A stretch of DNA of 64,000 nucleotides from contig NZ_LT703003.1 of NCBI RefSeq assembly GCF_900149695.1, positions 744,001-808,000 on the forward strand, read 5' to 3'. Shown one piece after another: positions 29,110 through 39,112 of the stretch. The notes beneath the pieces were generated by a model. That model had not been told where the DNA came from, did not search any database, and worked only from the letters and a program-made list of their open reading frames with translations. A program made the translations under genes and the position numbers. The DNA comes from Anderseniella sp. Alg231-50 (GTDB taxonomy: Bacteria > Pseudomonadota > Alphaproteobacteria > Rhizobiales > Aestuariivirgaceae). Each line of letters opens with the position of its first letter. Position 1 is the first letter of the stretch.

Positions 29110-29955
29110 TTAATCCCTCAACAACTCGTTGATCGACGTCTTGGAACGGGTGCGCTCGTCGACACGCTTGACGATGACCGCGCAGTACAGCGACGGGCCG
29201 GGCTCGCCGTTGGGCAGGTTCTTGCCGGGCAGAGTGCCTGACACGACCACCGAATATGGCGGCACTTCGCCGTACATGATGTCGCCGGTCGCGCGATCGA
29301 CGATCTTGGTGGACTTGCCGATATAGACACCCATGCCGAGCACCGCTCCTTCGCGGACAATGCAGCCTTCGACAACTTCCGACCGGGCACCGATGAAGCA
29401 ATTGTCTTCAATGACCACCGGGCCTGCCTGCAGCGGCTCCAGGACACCGCCAATGCCGACACCGCCGGACAGGTGCACGCCCTTGCCGATCTGTGCACAC
29501 GAGCCCACTGTTGCCCAGGTATCAACCATGGTGCCCTCATCCACATAAGCTCCCAGATTGACGAAGGACGGCATCAGCACAACCGATGGCGCGATATAGG
29601 CGGAGCGGCGCACCGTGCAGTTGGGCACGGCCCTGAAACCTGCGTCACGCCATTGATTGTCACCCCAGCCCTCGAACTTCGACGGCACCTTGTCCCACCA
29701 GGTCGCCGTGCCCGGTCCACCGGCGATCGGCGCCATGTCGTTGAGCCTGAAGGACAGAAGCACAGCCTGCTTGAGCCACTGGTTGACCGACCAGTCGCCG
29801 TCGGCGCCCTTTTCGGCCACCCGCGCCTTGCCGGAATCCAGCAGTCCGAGAGCCTCGTCAACACTGTCGCGCACGGCTCCTTGCGTTTGCGGCGTAATGC
29901 CGTCGCGGTCTTCCCAGGCCTGTTCGATGGTTGCTTGCAGGTCGGCGTGGCTCAT
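29110..29955 (-). CDS. dapD: 2,3,4,5-tetrahydropyridine-2,6-dicarboxylate N-succinyltransferase
   Basis: 281 residues. The C-terminal half is a left-handed beta-helix with hexapeptide repeats ([20 protein letters not shown], then [14 protein letters not shown] and [21 protein letters not shown]). The N-terminus ([15 protein letters not shown]) is typical of DapD. It transfers succinyl from succinyl-CoA in the succinylase branch of lysine/diaminopimelate synthesis. It is in the leftward block 15 bases after the pyrimidine 5'-nucleotidase gene. Confidence 0.96.
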   Translation of the reverse strand: MSHADLQATIEQAWEDRDGITPQTQGAVRDSVDEALGLLDSGKARVAEKGADGDWSVNQWLKQAVLLSFRLNDMAPIAGGPGTATWWDKVPSKFEGWGDNQWRDAGFRAVPNCTVRRSAYIAPSVVLMPSFVNLGAYVDEGTMVDTWATVGSCAQIGKGVHLSGGVGIGGVLEPLQAGPVVIEDNCFIGARSEVVEGCIVREGAVLGMGVYIGKSTKIVDRATGDIMYGEVPPYSVVVSGTLPGKNLPNGEPGPSLYCAVIVKRVDERTRSKTSINELLRD

Positions 29956-29970
29956 TGGTTCGCTCCTAGA

Positions 29971-30663
29971 TCAGTTGGATTTGATTCCGGCCAGAAATCC
30001 GGCCAGGTCAGATGTCGTGTGATGCACATGCGGGGCGCCTTCTGCGTCACCTGTCATGCTGTTTATCTTGTTGCCATCTTCATTGGCGGCGTCGTGCACC
30101 AGAACCGTGGTCATGCCGAGATCATGCGGCACCGCCAGATTGCGGGCTATGTCTTCAAACATGGCCGCCCGACCGGGATCAACACCGTGCTCGGCAATGA
30201 ACTTCTCATAAGGACCGCGCTCGGGCTTGGGAATGAAATCAGAGTGCACAATGTCGAAAATGCCGTCAAACAGGTGAGTGATGCCGATGCGATGCATGAC
30301 ATTGGTTGCATGGGTAACGGTGCCATTGGTGAACACCAGCTTGCGGCCCGGCAGTGCTTCCAGATTGGCGGCAAGCGGCCCGTTGGCAGGTACCGGCGAA
30401 TGGTCGATGTCATGCACATAGTCCAGGAACGCATCAGGCTTGATGCCGTGTTCGCTCATCAGTCCGCGCAGGGTGGTTCCGTACTTGTAGAAAAAGTCCT
30501 TCTGAATGCGGCGTGCCTCTGTCCGGTCCACTTGGAACAGGTCGGAGATGAACTCGCCCATGCGCACATCGATCTGGTCGAACAGGCGGCATGATGCCGG
30601 ATACAGCGTATTGTCGAGGTCGAATATCCAGGTTTCGACATGGTGGAAGCCGGGTGCGGACAT
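29971..30663 (-). CDS. pyrimidine 5'-nucleotidase (HAD superfamily)
   Basis: 230 residues. HAD motif I is WIFDLDNTLYP with the nucleophilic aspartate; motif II is LVFTNGT; motif III/IV lie near KPERGPYEKF and AAMFEDIARNL. The family is close to SDT1-type pyrimidine 5'-nucleotidases and is commonly found between argB and dapD in Rhizobiales. The start is taken at the ATG at 30663 (MSAPGFHHVETW), seven bases after argB, because the longer frame runs into argB. Confidence 0.9.
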   Translation of the reverse strand: MSAPGFHHVETWIFDLDNTLYPASCRLFDQIDVRMGEFISDLFQVDRTEARRIQKDFFYKYGTTLRGLMSEHGIKPDAFLDYVHDIDHSPVPANGPLAANLEALPGRKLVFTNGTVTHATNVMHRIGITHLFDGIFDIVHSDFIPKPERGPYEKFIAEHGVDPGRAAMFEDIARNLAVPHDLGMTTVLVHDAANEDGNKINSMTGDAEGAPHVHHTTSDLAGFLAGIKSN

Positions 30664-30670
30664 GTTCTTG

Positions 30671-31570
30671 TCAAACCTTGCGTTCGGAGATGCGGGTGCC
30701 GACACCATGCGGCGTCAACAGCTCCAGCAGCACACAGTGTGGTACCCGGCCATCGGTGATGACAACACCTTCGACGCCGCCGCGCACCACCGTTGCACAA
30801 CTCTCCAGCTTGGGGATCATACCGCCGGAAATCGTGCCGTCACTGCTCAGTTCGCTGATCTGGGCCAGGGTCAGTTCCGGTATCAGGTTCTTGTCCTTGT
30901 CCAGCACCCCTGCGACATCGGTCAGCAGCAGCAGGCGCTTGGCCTTCATGGCAATGGCAATGGCGCCGGCAAAAGTGTCGGCATTGACGTTATAGGTTCC
31001 ACCATCACGGGAGGTCGCAATCGGCGCGATCACCGGTACTGTCTCGGACTGAATTATGGTGTGCAGGATGTCCGGATTGATCTGCCCGGGATCACCGACA
31101 AACCCGAGGTCGACGGCTTCCTGTTTGCCGGTCTCGGCATTGACGCGTGTGCGCTCGAGCTTCTTTGCAATGCACAGATTGCCGTCCTTGCCGGAAATCC
31201 CGATGGCCTTGCCGCCTACGGCCTGAATGTCGGACACAACGGACGAGTTGATCGAACCGGCGAGCACCATCTCAACCACTTCCATAGTCGCCTTGTCCGT
31301 GACCCGCAAGCCGTCTTCAAACCGGGACTGGATCTTCAACCGGTCCAGCATGGCGCCGATCTGAGGGCCGCCGCCGTGCACGACGATCGGGTTGAACCCC
31401 GACTGCTTCATCTGGACAATGTCACGGGCAAACTTGCGCGACAGGTCCGGGTCCACCATGGCGTGACCGCCATATTTCACGACAATCACCTGATTGTCGT
31501 ACAGCTGCATGAACGGCAGCGCTTCCGACAGAATGCGTGCAATGGTCTGAGGTTGTTGAACTTCCGACAT
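30671..31570 (-). CDS. argB: acetylglutamate kinase
   Basis: 299 residues, amino acid kinase fold. Key segments are [13 protein letters not shown] (phosphate-binding Lys and glycines), [13 protein letters not shown] (substrate site) and [18 protein letters not shown], all typical of ArgB. It phosphorylates N-acetylglutamate in arginine synthesis, normally feedback-inhibited by arginine through an N-terminal helix; the extended N-terminus ([22 protein letters not shown]) suggests the arginine-sensitive hexameric type. The interval to engB upstream is 115 bases. Confidence 0.96.
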   Translation of the reverse strand: MSEVQQPQTIARILSEALPFMQLYDNQVIVVKYGGHAMVDPDLSRKFARDIVQMKQSGFNPIVVHGGGPQIGAMLDRLKIQSRFEDGLRVTDKATMEVVEMVLAGSINSSVVSDIQAVGGKAIGISGKDGNLCIAKKLERTRVNAETGKQEAVDLGFVGDPGQINPDILHTIIQSETVPVIAPIATSRDGGTYNVNADTFAGAIAIAMKAKRLLLLTDVAGVLDKDKNLIPELTLAQISELSSDGTISGGMIPKLESCATVVRGGVEGVVITDGRVPHCVLLELLTPHGVGTRISERKV

Positions 31571-31685
31571 GATTTTATTGACCCAGGGGATGCTGTTCAG
31601 GTGCCAGCCCAGCCTTATAGCCGATCAACGGCACTTGTCTAAGAAAAACAGTTGAGCCACCGTTCCAGCTGCTCAGCCGGTGGTT

Positions 31686-32321
31686 TCAACCCTGCATGCC
31701 GGCGATTTCGGCGCGCAGTTCCGGCATGCCCCAGCCCTTGGCCGATGAGGTGATGATGGTGTCGGGAAACGCCGCCGGGCGTTTGGCAATCGCCCTGGCT
31801 GTTGCTGCGAGAACGGCATCGCGTTCTGCCTGCTTGATCTTGTCGGCCTTGGTCAGCACGATCTGGTAACTGACGGCTGCCTCGTCGAGTTGGTCCAGGG
31901 TCTCCAGATCAATGGGTTTGATGCCGTGGCGCGAATCGATCAGCACAAATACCCGGCGCAGGTTTGGCCGACCCTGCAGGTATCCCATGATAATCGACTG
32001 CCATGCCTTGACCAGTGTCTTGGTTGCCCGCGCATAGCCGTAGCCCGGCATGTCGACCAGGGCCACCGCGCCGTCTGCAAGCTCGAAATAATTGAGTTCA
32101 CGGGTGCGGCCGGGCGTGTTGGAGGTGCGGGCGATATCCTTGCGCCCGGTGAGCGCGTTGAGCAGCGACGACTTGCCGACATTCGACCTGCCGGCAAAGG
32201 CCACTTCAACCGGGTATTCAGGCGGCAGTTGCGACAGCCTGGCCGCGCCCATGCGAAATTCGGTCTGGCCTGCAAACAGCAGCCGGCCACGCTCCAGTTC
32301 TTCCGGTTCGTACTCTCGCAT
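31686..32321 (-). CDS. engB: ribosome biogenesis GTP-binding protein EngB/YsxC
   Basis: 211 residues with GTPase motifs G1 ([12 protein letters not shown]), G3 (DMPGYGYA) and G4 (TKAD). The size and the [17 protein letters not shown] context are diagnostic of EngB (YihA/YsxC), an essential GTPase for 50S ribosome assembly. It begins 21 bases after the yidC stop and is probably co-transcribed with it. Confidence 0.96.
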   Translation of the reverse strand: MREYEPEELERGRLLFAGQTEFRMGAARLSQLPPEYPVEVAFAGRSNVGKSSLLNALTGRKDIARTSNTPGRTRELNYFELADGAVALVDMPGYGYARATKTLVKAWQSIIMGYLQGRPNLRRVFVLIDSRHGIKPIDLETLDQLDEAAVSYQIVLTKADKIKQAERDAVLAATARAIAKRPAAFPDTIITSSAKGWGMPELRAEIAGMQG

Positions 32322-32342
32322 CGGCGATACCGGGCAGCCGGA

Positions 32343-34184
32343 TTATTTCTCCGGCTGGTCCTTTTTCTTGTCGAGACCAAGCGAGGTCTTGATATTGCCC
32401 AGCAGGTTAATCTCTACACCGTGCTTTTTCATGATGTAGGACTGCTGCAGGATCGACAGGAAGTTGTTCCATGTCCAGTACAGCACCAGCCCGGCCGGGA
32501 AAGAGGCGAGCAGGAAGGTAAAGAACAACGGCATCCAGTTGAAAATCTGCGCCTGGATCGGATCCGGCGGGGCCGGGTTGAGACGCATCTGGATCCACAT
32601 GGTGATGCCCATGAGAATTGGCAGCACACCGATCAGCAGGAATGTCGGCGGGGTGAACGGCAACAGCCCGAACAGGTTGAAAATGCTGGTCGGATCAGGC
32701 GCCGACAGATCCCGCAGCCAGCCGATGAACGGCGCGTGCCGCATCTCGATGGTGACGTAGATCACCTTGTAGAGCGCAAAGAATACCGGAATCTGGATCA
32801 ATATCGGCCAACAGCCCGACAATGGCGAGACCTGCTCGTTCTTGTACATCTCCATCATCGCCTGTTGCTGCTTGGCGCGATCATCCGGGAAACGGGTCTT
32901 GATCTTCTCCATTTCCGGCGCAAGCTTCTTCATCTTGCTCATGGAGGCATATGACTTGTTCTGCAACGGGAAGAACAACAGCTTGAGCAGCACCGTGACG
33001 ATGAGGATGGCGACACCGAAATTGCCGACCATGGCGTTGAAATAGTGCAGCACCTTGAACAGCGGCTTGGTGATGAAATAGAACCAGCCCCAGTCGATCA
33101 TCAGTTCGAAATTGTTGATGCCCAGCTTCTCCTGATAACTGTCGATGAGATAGCTTTTCTTGGCGCCGGCAAAAACCCGGCTTTCAATGCTTGCCTTGGC
33201 TCCCGGTGCCGCACTGACCGGCTGGGCTGCAAGATAGTCTGCCTGGAAGGCGTCATTGTTTGCGATGGTCAGGTGACGCAGCGATCCGGTGATGTTCATT
33301 TTCTGATCCGGGATCAGGGTAGCGGCCCAGTATTTGTCGGTAATGCCGAGCCAGCCGCCGGTGCTCTTTGACGAATAGGCGCTGGTACCATTGTCCTGGG
33401 CATCTGAGTAGGTCAGTTCTTCCAGTGTTTCATCCAGCACGCTGAGCAGGCCTTCGTGCAGCACGTAGATGCCGGTGATCTGCGGAATGCCAACGCGCTG
33501 AACGCGGGCATAGGGAAACACATTGACCGCTGCAGAGGAGTTGTTGGTGATGTCCTGGCGAACCGTCACCATGTAGTTGTCGTCAATCGAGAAGGTTTGT
33601 TCAAACAGCAGGTCTTCGCCATTGTCCCATTTCAGCGTCACCGGTGCCGTCGGTGTCAGCGTTGTGTTTCCGGATGTCGACCAGACGGTATCCGAACTCG
33701 GCAGCTTTATGGTCTGCCCGGTTGGTGCAACCCAACCCTGCTCGGTGAAAAACGCACCGTTGCTTCCTGCCGGGGACAACAAGATGATGGTTGGCGAGCT
33801 GTCATCCACCGTTTCATGATACTTCTTCAGCCGAAGGTCATCGAGGCGGGCACCTTTAAGATTGATGCTGCCGGACAAGACCGGTGTGTCGATCTTGACC
33901 CGCGCGTTCTGCTCCAGAACCGCTTCGCGCGGCAAGGCCAGCGCTGCGCCGGGGACAACTGATCCACCCGGGGCTGCCTGCGGCACGCCGGCGCCGGTTC
34001 CCGCCGCCGGGGCTTGCGGCACACCGGTATCACCAGCTTGCGTAGTGGTGCCCTGGGCAGTCTGTTGTTGCTGTTGCTGCTGGGCCTGTCGCTGGCCAGG
34101 TTGAGGGAAATACATCTGCCAGAGAACGATCACGCCCAGCGATAATGCAATCGCCAGAATATAGTTCTTGATTTCACTATTCAT
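32343..34184 (-). CDS. yidC: membrane protein insertase YidC
   Basis: 613 residues. An N-terminal membrane anchor (YILAIALSLGVIVLWQMYF) is followed by a Gln/Pro/Ala-rich linker at about 30-75, a periplasmic beta-sandwich domain and the conserved C-terminal core with five membrane spans (FNAMVGNFGVAILIVTVLLK, then PLQNKSYASMSKMKKLAPEM). The tail is basic (SLGLDKKKDQPEK). YidC inserts and folds inner-membrane proteins, with or without Sec. It lies between rnpA and engB; the small yidD gene often found before yidC is not in the 64-base gap. Confidence 0.96.
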   Translation of the reverse strand: MNSEIKNYILAIALSLGVIVLWQMYFPQPGQRQAQQQQQQQTAQGTTTQAGDTGVPQAPAAGTGAGVPQAAPGGSVVPGAALALPREAVLEQNARVKIDTPVLSGSINLKGARLDDLRLKKYHETVDDSSPTIILLSPAGSNGAFFTEQGWVAPTGQTIKLPSSDTVWSTSGNTTLTPTAPVTLKWDNGEDLLFEQTFSIDDNYMVTVRQDITNNSSAAVNVFPYARVQRVGIPQITGIYVLHEGLLSVLDETLEELTYSDAQDNGTSAYSSKSTGGWLGITDKYWAATLIPDQKMNITGSLRHLTIANNDAFQADYLAAQPVSAAPGAKASIESRVFAGAKKSYLIDSYQEKLGINNFELMIDWGWFYFITKPLFKVLHYFNAMVGNFGVAILIVTVLLKLLFFPLQNKSYASMSKMKKLAPEMEKIKTRFPDDRAKQQQAMMEMYKNEQVSPLSGCWPILIQIPVFFALYKVIYVTIEMRHAPFIGWLRDLSAPDPTSIFNLFGLLPFTPPTFLLIGVLPILMGITMWIQMRLNPAPPDPIQAQIFNWMPLFFTFLLASFPAGLVLYWTWNNFLSILQQSYIMKKHGVEINLLGNIKTSLGLDKKKDQPEK

Positions 34185-34248
34185 GATGTCCGGTCCTGCC
34201 TCTAGCCGCTCCGGCGGCTCATCCCCGTTTACGCCGAAGCGTTATTGA

Positions 34249-34644
34249 TTACTTTAGCGTTCCTGCGCGACCGCGACCGCTGCGTGTCCTGCCACGTGGC
34301 CGTGGCGGATCACCCTTGCCGTCGTTCAGCCTTTGCGTTGCAGAAACAATATCACCCATCAAGTCCTTGAAGTCCTGAGCCAGCGTAGCTGCGCGTCCGA
34401 TGAACACATAATCATGCCCGCGCCTAAGGTCCAGCCCCGATGCGACACGAACTGCTTCGCGTAACCGTCTTTTAATGCGGTTTCGCACCACAGCGTTGCC
34501 AAGTTTACGGGTAACGGTAAAACCGATGCGCGGCTCATCCTGGTCATCGCGGACCCTGGCCTGCACAACGCAACCCTTGCGCGCGCACACAAGTGCAGCG
34601 GCGGCGGCGAGGAAATCCTGCCGCCGCTTTAGATGCTCTATCAA
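34249..34644 (-). CDS. rnpA: ribonuclease P protein component
   Basis: 131 residues. The core RIGFTVTRKLGNAVVRNRIKRRLREAVR is the RnpA RNA-binding signature, and GHDYVFIGR follows. RnpA assists the catalytic RNA in maturing tRNA 5' ends. Start: a TTG at 34644 (IEHLKRRQDFLAA) has AGGA nine bases upstream and matches the short N-terminus of relatives; a TTG at 34689 would add 15 residues without a ribosome-binding site. The C-terminus is unusually rich in Arg, Gly and Pro. It follows rpmH in the usual order. Confidence 0.92.
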   Translation of the reverse strand: MIEHLKRRQDFLAAAAALVCARKGCVVQARVRDDQDEPRIGFTVTRKLGNAVVRNRIKRRLREAVRVASGLDLRRGHDYVFIGRAATLAQDFKDLMGDIVSATQRLNDGKGDPPRPRGRTRSGRGRAGTLK

Positions 34645-34721
34645 TGAAGGAGTTCCTGCGAAGTGCGCTATGGCGACCGAAAAGCTCAACGGAATTCACG
34701 GTCAACCAGCGAGTCGGCCGG

Positions 34722-34856
34722 TCAGGCGCTCAGCTTGGAACGGCCACGCGCACGGCGGCGTGCAATGACCTTGCGGCCGCCGACAGTTGCCATGCGGGCG
34801 CGGAAGCCGTGGCGGCGCTTGCGAACAAGATTGCTGGGTTGAAACGTACGTTTCAT
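34722..34856 (-). CDS. rpmH: 50S ribosomal protein L34
   Basis: 44 residues, beginning [20 protein letters not shown] and ending GRSKLSA, a near-perfect bacterial L34. The strongly basic composition is as expected. It is the first gene of the leftward rpmH-rnpA-yidC-engB block; its promoter must be in the A+T-rich region to the right. Confidence 0.97.
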   Translation of the reverse strand: MKRTFQPSNLVRKRRHGFRARMATVGGRKVIARRRARGRSKLSA

Positions 34857-35229
34857 GGCTAAATCTCCAAAATCTTCATGTTTCCGGTCCTGTCAGGCCG
34901 CGACGAAAAAACCACGTCAAGCATGCTGATCGTTGATCACCGGATGAAATCCTGCGCGCTTATACGGGTGCCGTGGCAACAAGTCAATTCGCGCAGCGCA
35001 TCTATTTGAGGCCACCGATGACGTGGCAAACACCAAACCCTCACCTGTAGTCATACCTTTTCACAAGCAGTTTACACCCCCTTTTTTCAAAATACGTTCT
35101 GCTACATCTTCGCGCCAACCCCTGTGGTCTTTCAAACTGGTGCGCGAGCAAATTCATGAACACATCATTTGGTTGCAAACCCGAACAGATCACGCCTTAC
35201 TCATACAGATGAAGAAAGAACAAGAAAAA
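34857..35229. other. divergent intergenic region upstream of rpmH and the TVP38 gene
   Basis: About 370 bases between divergent starts, A+T-rich in its right half. An in-frame extension of the TVP38 frame reaches 35023 but its translation is not membrane-like and I treat it as untranslated leader. It should contain the strong rpmH promoter on the minus strand. Confidence 0.5.
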
Positions 35230-36045
35230 ATGTCTGGAAACGTAGCTGAAGCGGGCACCGCCCGTCCCTCCGGTGTTGCAGCAAACCTGAAACGCTGGGC
35301 CCCTCTGGTGATACTGCTGGGCGGTATTGCCGCAGTTTATGCATCAGGTTTACACAAGTACCTGTCACTTGAAACCGTTGCCGACAACCGCGATGCCCTG
35401 ATGAATTTTGTCGCCGACAATTCTGTTCTGGCGGTCGGCACCTACATGCTGATCTATATAGCGACAGTCGCATTTTCTTTGCCCGGCGCAGCCCTGTTGA
35501 CCATTCTGGGCGGATTCCTGTTCGGCTGGCTGTTGGGCGGCGTGTATACGGTCCTGGCGGCGACAATCGGCGCGATCGCCATATTTCTGGTGGTCAAGAC
35601 TGCGCTTGGCGACGCGCTTACCAAGCGCGCCGGGCCCTGGATGGAGAAATTGTCCGGTGGATTTCAGGAAAATGCATTCAGTTATCTCCTGTTTCTGCGA
35701 CTGGTCCCGGCATTCCCGTTCTTTGTTGTCAATATTGCTCCAGCCGTGGCAGGCGTTGGACTTGGAACCTACGCGCTGGCAACTCTTGTCGGCATTATCC
35801 CAGGTACATTTGCGTTTTCGGTGCTTGGGTCCGGCCTGGATTCAATCATCACCGAACAAAAGAACGCCCACCAGTCCTGCATTGCGGAAAACGGTGCGGC
35901 CAATTGTGAATTCGCACTTGATGCCGGCGCACTGGTGACACCACAACTGCTGGCGGCGTTTGTCGCACTGGGTGTGGTGGCGCTGATTCCGGTTGTGGTG
36001 AAAAAACTGCGCGCCCGGAAAAATGCGACCAGTGGCGAAGCGTAA
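35230..36045 (+). CDS. TVP38/TMEM64 family (DedA-like) membrane protein
   Basis: 271 residues with about six hydrophobic segments. The SNARE-associated/VTT-domain core is seen in LPGAALLTILGGFLFGWLLG, and FLRLVPAFPFFVVNIAPAVAG is the conserved FxRLxPxxPF motif. Family members are thought to act in lipid scrambling or membrane homeostasis. The ATG at 35230 (MSGNVAEAG) is preferred; an ATG at 35209 is possible. It is directly followed by a MerA-like flavoprotein, a common pairing (sometimes fused) in bacteria. Confidence 0.88.
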   Translation: MSGNVAEAGTARPSGVAANLKRWAPLVILLGGIAAVYASGLHKYLSLETVADNRDALMNFVADNSVLAVGTYMLIYIATVAFSLPGAALLTILGGFLFGWLLGGVYTVLAATIGAIAIFLVVKTALGDALTKRAGPWMEKLSGGFQENAFSYLLFLRLVPAFPFFVVNIAPAVAGVGLGTYALATLVGIIPGTFAFSVLGSGLDSIITEQKNAHQSCIAENGAANCEFALDAGALVTPQLLAAFVALGVVALIPVVVKKLRARKNATSGEA

Positions 36046-36132
36046 AGCCCACTGGCCCATTGCAACCAGTCTCAACGAATTCCAACAATTCATGTATAGA
36101 AGGGCCTGCAAAGAGGCCCGAAAGGTACTTCC

Positions 36133-37563
36133 ATGACTGATATTACCTGCGATATCTGCGTGATCGGCGCAGGCTCCGGCGGCTTGAGCGTCGCTGCAGC
36201 AGCCAGCCAGTTCGGCGAAAAAGCCGTTCTGATCGAAAAAGGCGAAATGGGCGGAGACTGCCTGAATTACGGCTGCGTGCCGTCCAAGGCCCTGTTGGCT
36301 GCCGGCAAGCATGCGCATGCGTTTTCCTCCGGCGTGGAGTTCGGGGTTGCAGCGCAGGTCCCGAAAGTGGATTTCGCCAAGACCATGGCCCACGTAAAGG
36401 ATGTCATTGCCGGTATTGCGCCGCACGACAGCCAGGAACGCTTTGAAGGCCTTGGCGTGACGGTCATTCGCGATGCAGCAAAGTTTGTAGATGCTGAAAC
36501 CGTTGAAGCAGGCGGCAAGCGGATCAAGGCACGCCGCATTGTCGTGGCGACGGGCTCGTCACCATCCGCACCGCCGATCCCCGGCCTGGACAGTGTCGAT
36601 TATTTCACCAATGAGACGATTTTCGACAATACCACGCTGCCGGCGCACCTGATCATCATCGGCGGCGGTCCCATCGGCATGGAAATGGCACAGGCTCATC
36701 GCCGGCTCGGCGCCAAGGTTACCGTGCTGGAAGCGTTTCAGCCGCTTGGCAAGGATGATCCGGAACTGACCGCCATTGTGCTCGACCACCTGCGTGACGA
36801 GGGCATCGATATCCGAGCCGGTGCCAAGATCACCGGCATTGCCAAGGCGGCAAAATCAAAGGCCATTGAAATCACGCTGGAAGGCGATGACGGCAAGTCG
36901 GAAAAACTTTCAGGCTCGCATCTGCTGGTTGCAGCCGGGCGTGTTGCCAATGTGGATGGCCTTAATCTCGAGGCCGCCGGTATCGAATATGACAGGCGCG
37001 GCATCAAGGTGGACAAGGGCCTTCGCAGCACCAATCGCAAGGTCTATGCGATCGGTGATGTGGCCGGCGGGCTGCAGTTCACCCATGTTGCCGGTTACCA
37101 GGCGGGCCTTGTCATAAAGTCCGTCCTGTTCCGCCTGCCGGTGACCAATGAAACCAAAATCATCCCGTGGGTTACCTACACGGACCCTGAACTTGCCCAT
37201 ATCGGCCTGACCGAGGCACAGGCAAAGGAAAGCCACCCCGGTCACAAGATACTGCGCTGGCACTTCGCCGAGAACGACCGCGCACGCGCCGAACGCAAGA
37301 CCACCGGCCTCATCAAGGCGGTTGTCTCGGCTAAAGGCGAGATACTGGGCTGCTCGATCGTGGCGCCGAATGCCGGCGACCTGATTCAACCGTGGGCAAT
37401 GGCCATTTCATCAGGACTAAAGATCAAGGCCATGATAGACATGGTCGCGGCATATCCGACATTAAGCGAAGTTTCCAAACGTGCCGCGACAAGTTATTAT
37501 GCCGACCTGCCATCCAAACCCATGGTTCGCCGTATCATAGGATGGCTGAAAATTTTTGGATGA
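36133..37563 (+). CDS. MerA/dihydrolipoamide dehydrogenase-like FAD-dependent disulfide oxidoreductase
   Basis: 476 residues. FAD-binding GAGSGGLSVAAAA is followed by the redox disulfide GGDCLNYGCVPSKALL, an NAD(P)H-binding IIIGGGPIGMEMAQ, a second FAD contact KVYAIGDVAG and the C-terminal dimerisation domain. The C-terminal active-site segment is YPTLSEVSK, with Tyr where glutathione reductase and lipoamide dehydrogenase have the catalytic His; mercuric reductases also have Tyr here. There is no N-terminal HMA domain and no C-terminal vicinal cysteine pair, so true mercury reduction is unlikely. It is probably in an operon with the TVP38 gene. Confidence 0.9.
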   Translation: MTDITCDICVIGAGSGGLSVAAAASQFGEKAVLIEKGEMGGDCLNYGCVPSKALLAAGKHAHAFSSGVEFGVAAQVPKVDFAKTMAHVKDVIAGIAPHDSQERFEGLGVTVIRDAAKFVDAETVEAGGKRIKARRIVVATGSSPSAPPIPGLDSVDYFTNETIFDNTTLPAHLIIIGGGPIGMEMAQAHRRLGAKVTVLEAFQPLGKDDPELTAIVLDHLRDEGIDIRAGAKITGIAKAAKSKAIEITLEGDDGKSEKLSGSHLLVAAGRVANVDGLNLEAAGIEYDRRGIKVDKGLRSTNRKVYAIGDVAGGLQFTHVAGYQAGLVIKSVLFRLPVTNETKIIPWVTYTDPELAHIGLTEAQAKESHPGHKILRWHFAENDRARAERKTTGLIKAVVSAKGEILGCSIVAPNAGDLIQPWAMAISSGLKIKAMIDMVAAYPTLSEVSKRAATSYYADLPSKPMVRRIIGWLKIFG

Positions 37564-37610
37564 CCGCCGTCAGTTGGACCGTTTCTGCTGACGACTGAGT
37601 AAAGGCAGAG

Positions 37611-39104
37611 ATGAGTACCGATACGGAAAAGCAGGATTTTGTGCGGTCAACGCGGCGTGCACCATGGTATCGCAAGTTGACCGCCAAAGTGCTGGTGATG
37701 GCAGCCGTGTTCCTGATGATTGGTGAAATGCTGGTGTTTTTGCCTTCAATCGCCAATTTTCGGATCAACTGGCTGCAGCAGCGCTCGGCCACGGCGGAAA
37801 TTGCTGCACTGGCGGTTGAAGCTGCCCAGAACCAGGAAATCTCTCCACTGTTGCGCAAGGAACTGCTGGACCGTGCCGGTGTGCTGGTGCTGGCGGTCAG
37901 GACCGATGACGCCCGCCAGCTGGTGTTGATGCCCGACAGGGCCCCGGTGGTGGACGCATCATACGACCTGCGCGAAAACAAGCCCATGATGGCCATCTAC
38001 GACGCGTTCACCACGCTGTATCACGGCGGCAACCGGGTCATCGGGGTCATGGACAAACCGTCCAGCATGAGCGGTACACTGATCGAAATGGCGCTGGACG
38101 AAAAACCGCTGTTCAAGGCCATGGTGCGGTATTCCATCAATATCCTCACCCTGTCGATCTTTCTGGCCTTCATTCTGGCGGCCTTGCTGTTTTTCGCACT
38201 CAACCGGCTTCTGGTGCGCCCGGTGCAGCGCCTGTCCGGCAACATGCAGGCCTTTGCGCTCAACCCCGAAGACCGCACCCGCATTATTGAGCCGACGGGC
38301 CGGGTCGATGAGATCGGCGCAGCCGAACATGAACTCAAACAGATGCAGACCGAGCTGTCTGATCTGTTGTCGCAGAAAAGCCGGCTGGCGTCGTTAGGAC
38401 TTGCGGTTTCAAAAGTCAGCCATGACCTGCGCAACATGCTGGCGTCCGCCCAGTTGATCTCCGACCGGCTGGGAATGGTTGACGATCCGACGGTAAAGAA
38501 GTTCGCGCCCAAGCTGATTGCATCTTTGGACCGGGCCATCGGGTTTTGCCAGGACACGCTGAAATTCGGCCGTGCGCAGGAAGCGCCGCCACGGCGCGAA
38601 ATGTTCAACCTGCGCATGCTCGTGGATGATGTGCTGGACCACAGCACGACAGAAGCCGGCAGCGATGTGGTCTTCTACAATGAAGTGGCCGCAGACATGG
38701 ATGCTGACGCCGACCGGGAGCAGTTGTTCCGCGTGTTGATGAACCTGCTCCGTAACGCGGCTGAGGCTGTCGAAAACAAGGGCACGACATCCATTGCGCG
38801 CGGTGCCGGTGGCCAGGTCCGGGTGCGGGCCCGGCATGCTGACAATCATTGCATTATCGAGGTGACCGACAACGGCCCCGGTGTTCCGGAAAAGGCCAGG
38901 GAGCATTTGTTCGAGGCGTTTCGCGGATCACAACGCCAGGGCGGCACCGGGCTTGGACTGGCGATTGCCAGCGAACTGGTGCGCGCGCACGGCGGCGACG
39001 TAAAACTGGTGGAAAGCCCGGAACCCGGCACGGTGTTCCAGATCAGTATTCCCGACCGGCTGCAGGAAGTGGATACCGGCCGACGCGGCAAGCGGAGTGC
39101 GTGA
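37611..39104 (+). CDS. membrane sensor histidine kinase with HAMP domain
   Basis: 497 residues. There are membrane spans near 23-43 and 175-200 flanking a periplasmic sensor region, a HAMP linker (RLLVRPVQRLSGNMQAFA), a coiled coil, the phospho-acceptor His271 in SKVSHDLRNMLASAQ, and the HATPase N and G boxes (LLRNAAEAVE, VTDNGPGVPE, GGTGLGLAIA). No response regulator is adjacent, so the partner is unknown. It follows the MerA-like gene after 47 bases and may belong to the same transcript. Confidence 0.92.
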   Translation: MSTDTEKQDFVRSTRRAPWYRKLTAKVLVMAAVFLMIGEMLVFLPSIANFRINWLQQRSATAEIAALAVEAAQNQEISPLLRKELLDRAGVLVLAVRTDDARQLVLMPDRAPVVDASYDLRENKPMMAIYDAFTTLYHGGNRVIGVMDKPSSMSGTLIEMALDEKPLFKAMVRYSINILTLSIFLAFILAALLFFALNRLLVRPVQRLSGNMQAFALNPEDRTRIIEPTGRVDEIGAAEHELKQMQTELSDLLSQKSRLASLGLAVSKVSHDLRNMLASAQLISDRLGMVDDPTVKKFAPKLIASLDRAIGFCQDTLKFGRAQEAPPRREMFNLRMLVDDVLDHSTTEAGSDVVFYNEVAADMDADADREQLFRVLMNLLRNAAEAVENKGTTSIARGAGGQVRVRARHADNHCIIEVTDNGPGVPEKAREHLFEAFRGSQRQGGTGLGLAIASELVRAHGGDVKLVESPEPGTVFQISIPDRLQEVDTGRRGKRSA

Positions 39105-39112
39105 GAGGTATA

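Noticed and set aside
29473-31642. Long plus-strand frames opposite dapD, pyrimidine 5'-nucleotidase and argB
   Set aside because: All are shadows of strongly supported minus-strand genes.
31650-31690. Possible terminator after engB
   Set aside because: A 6-bp stem with a long loop and a T run displaced from the stem is too weak to call.
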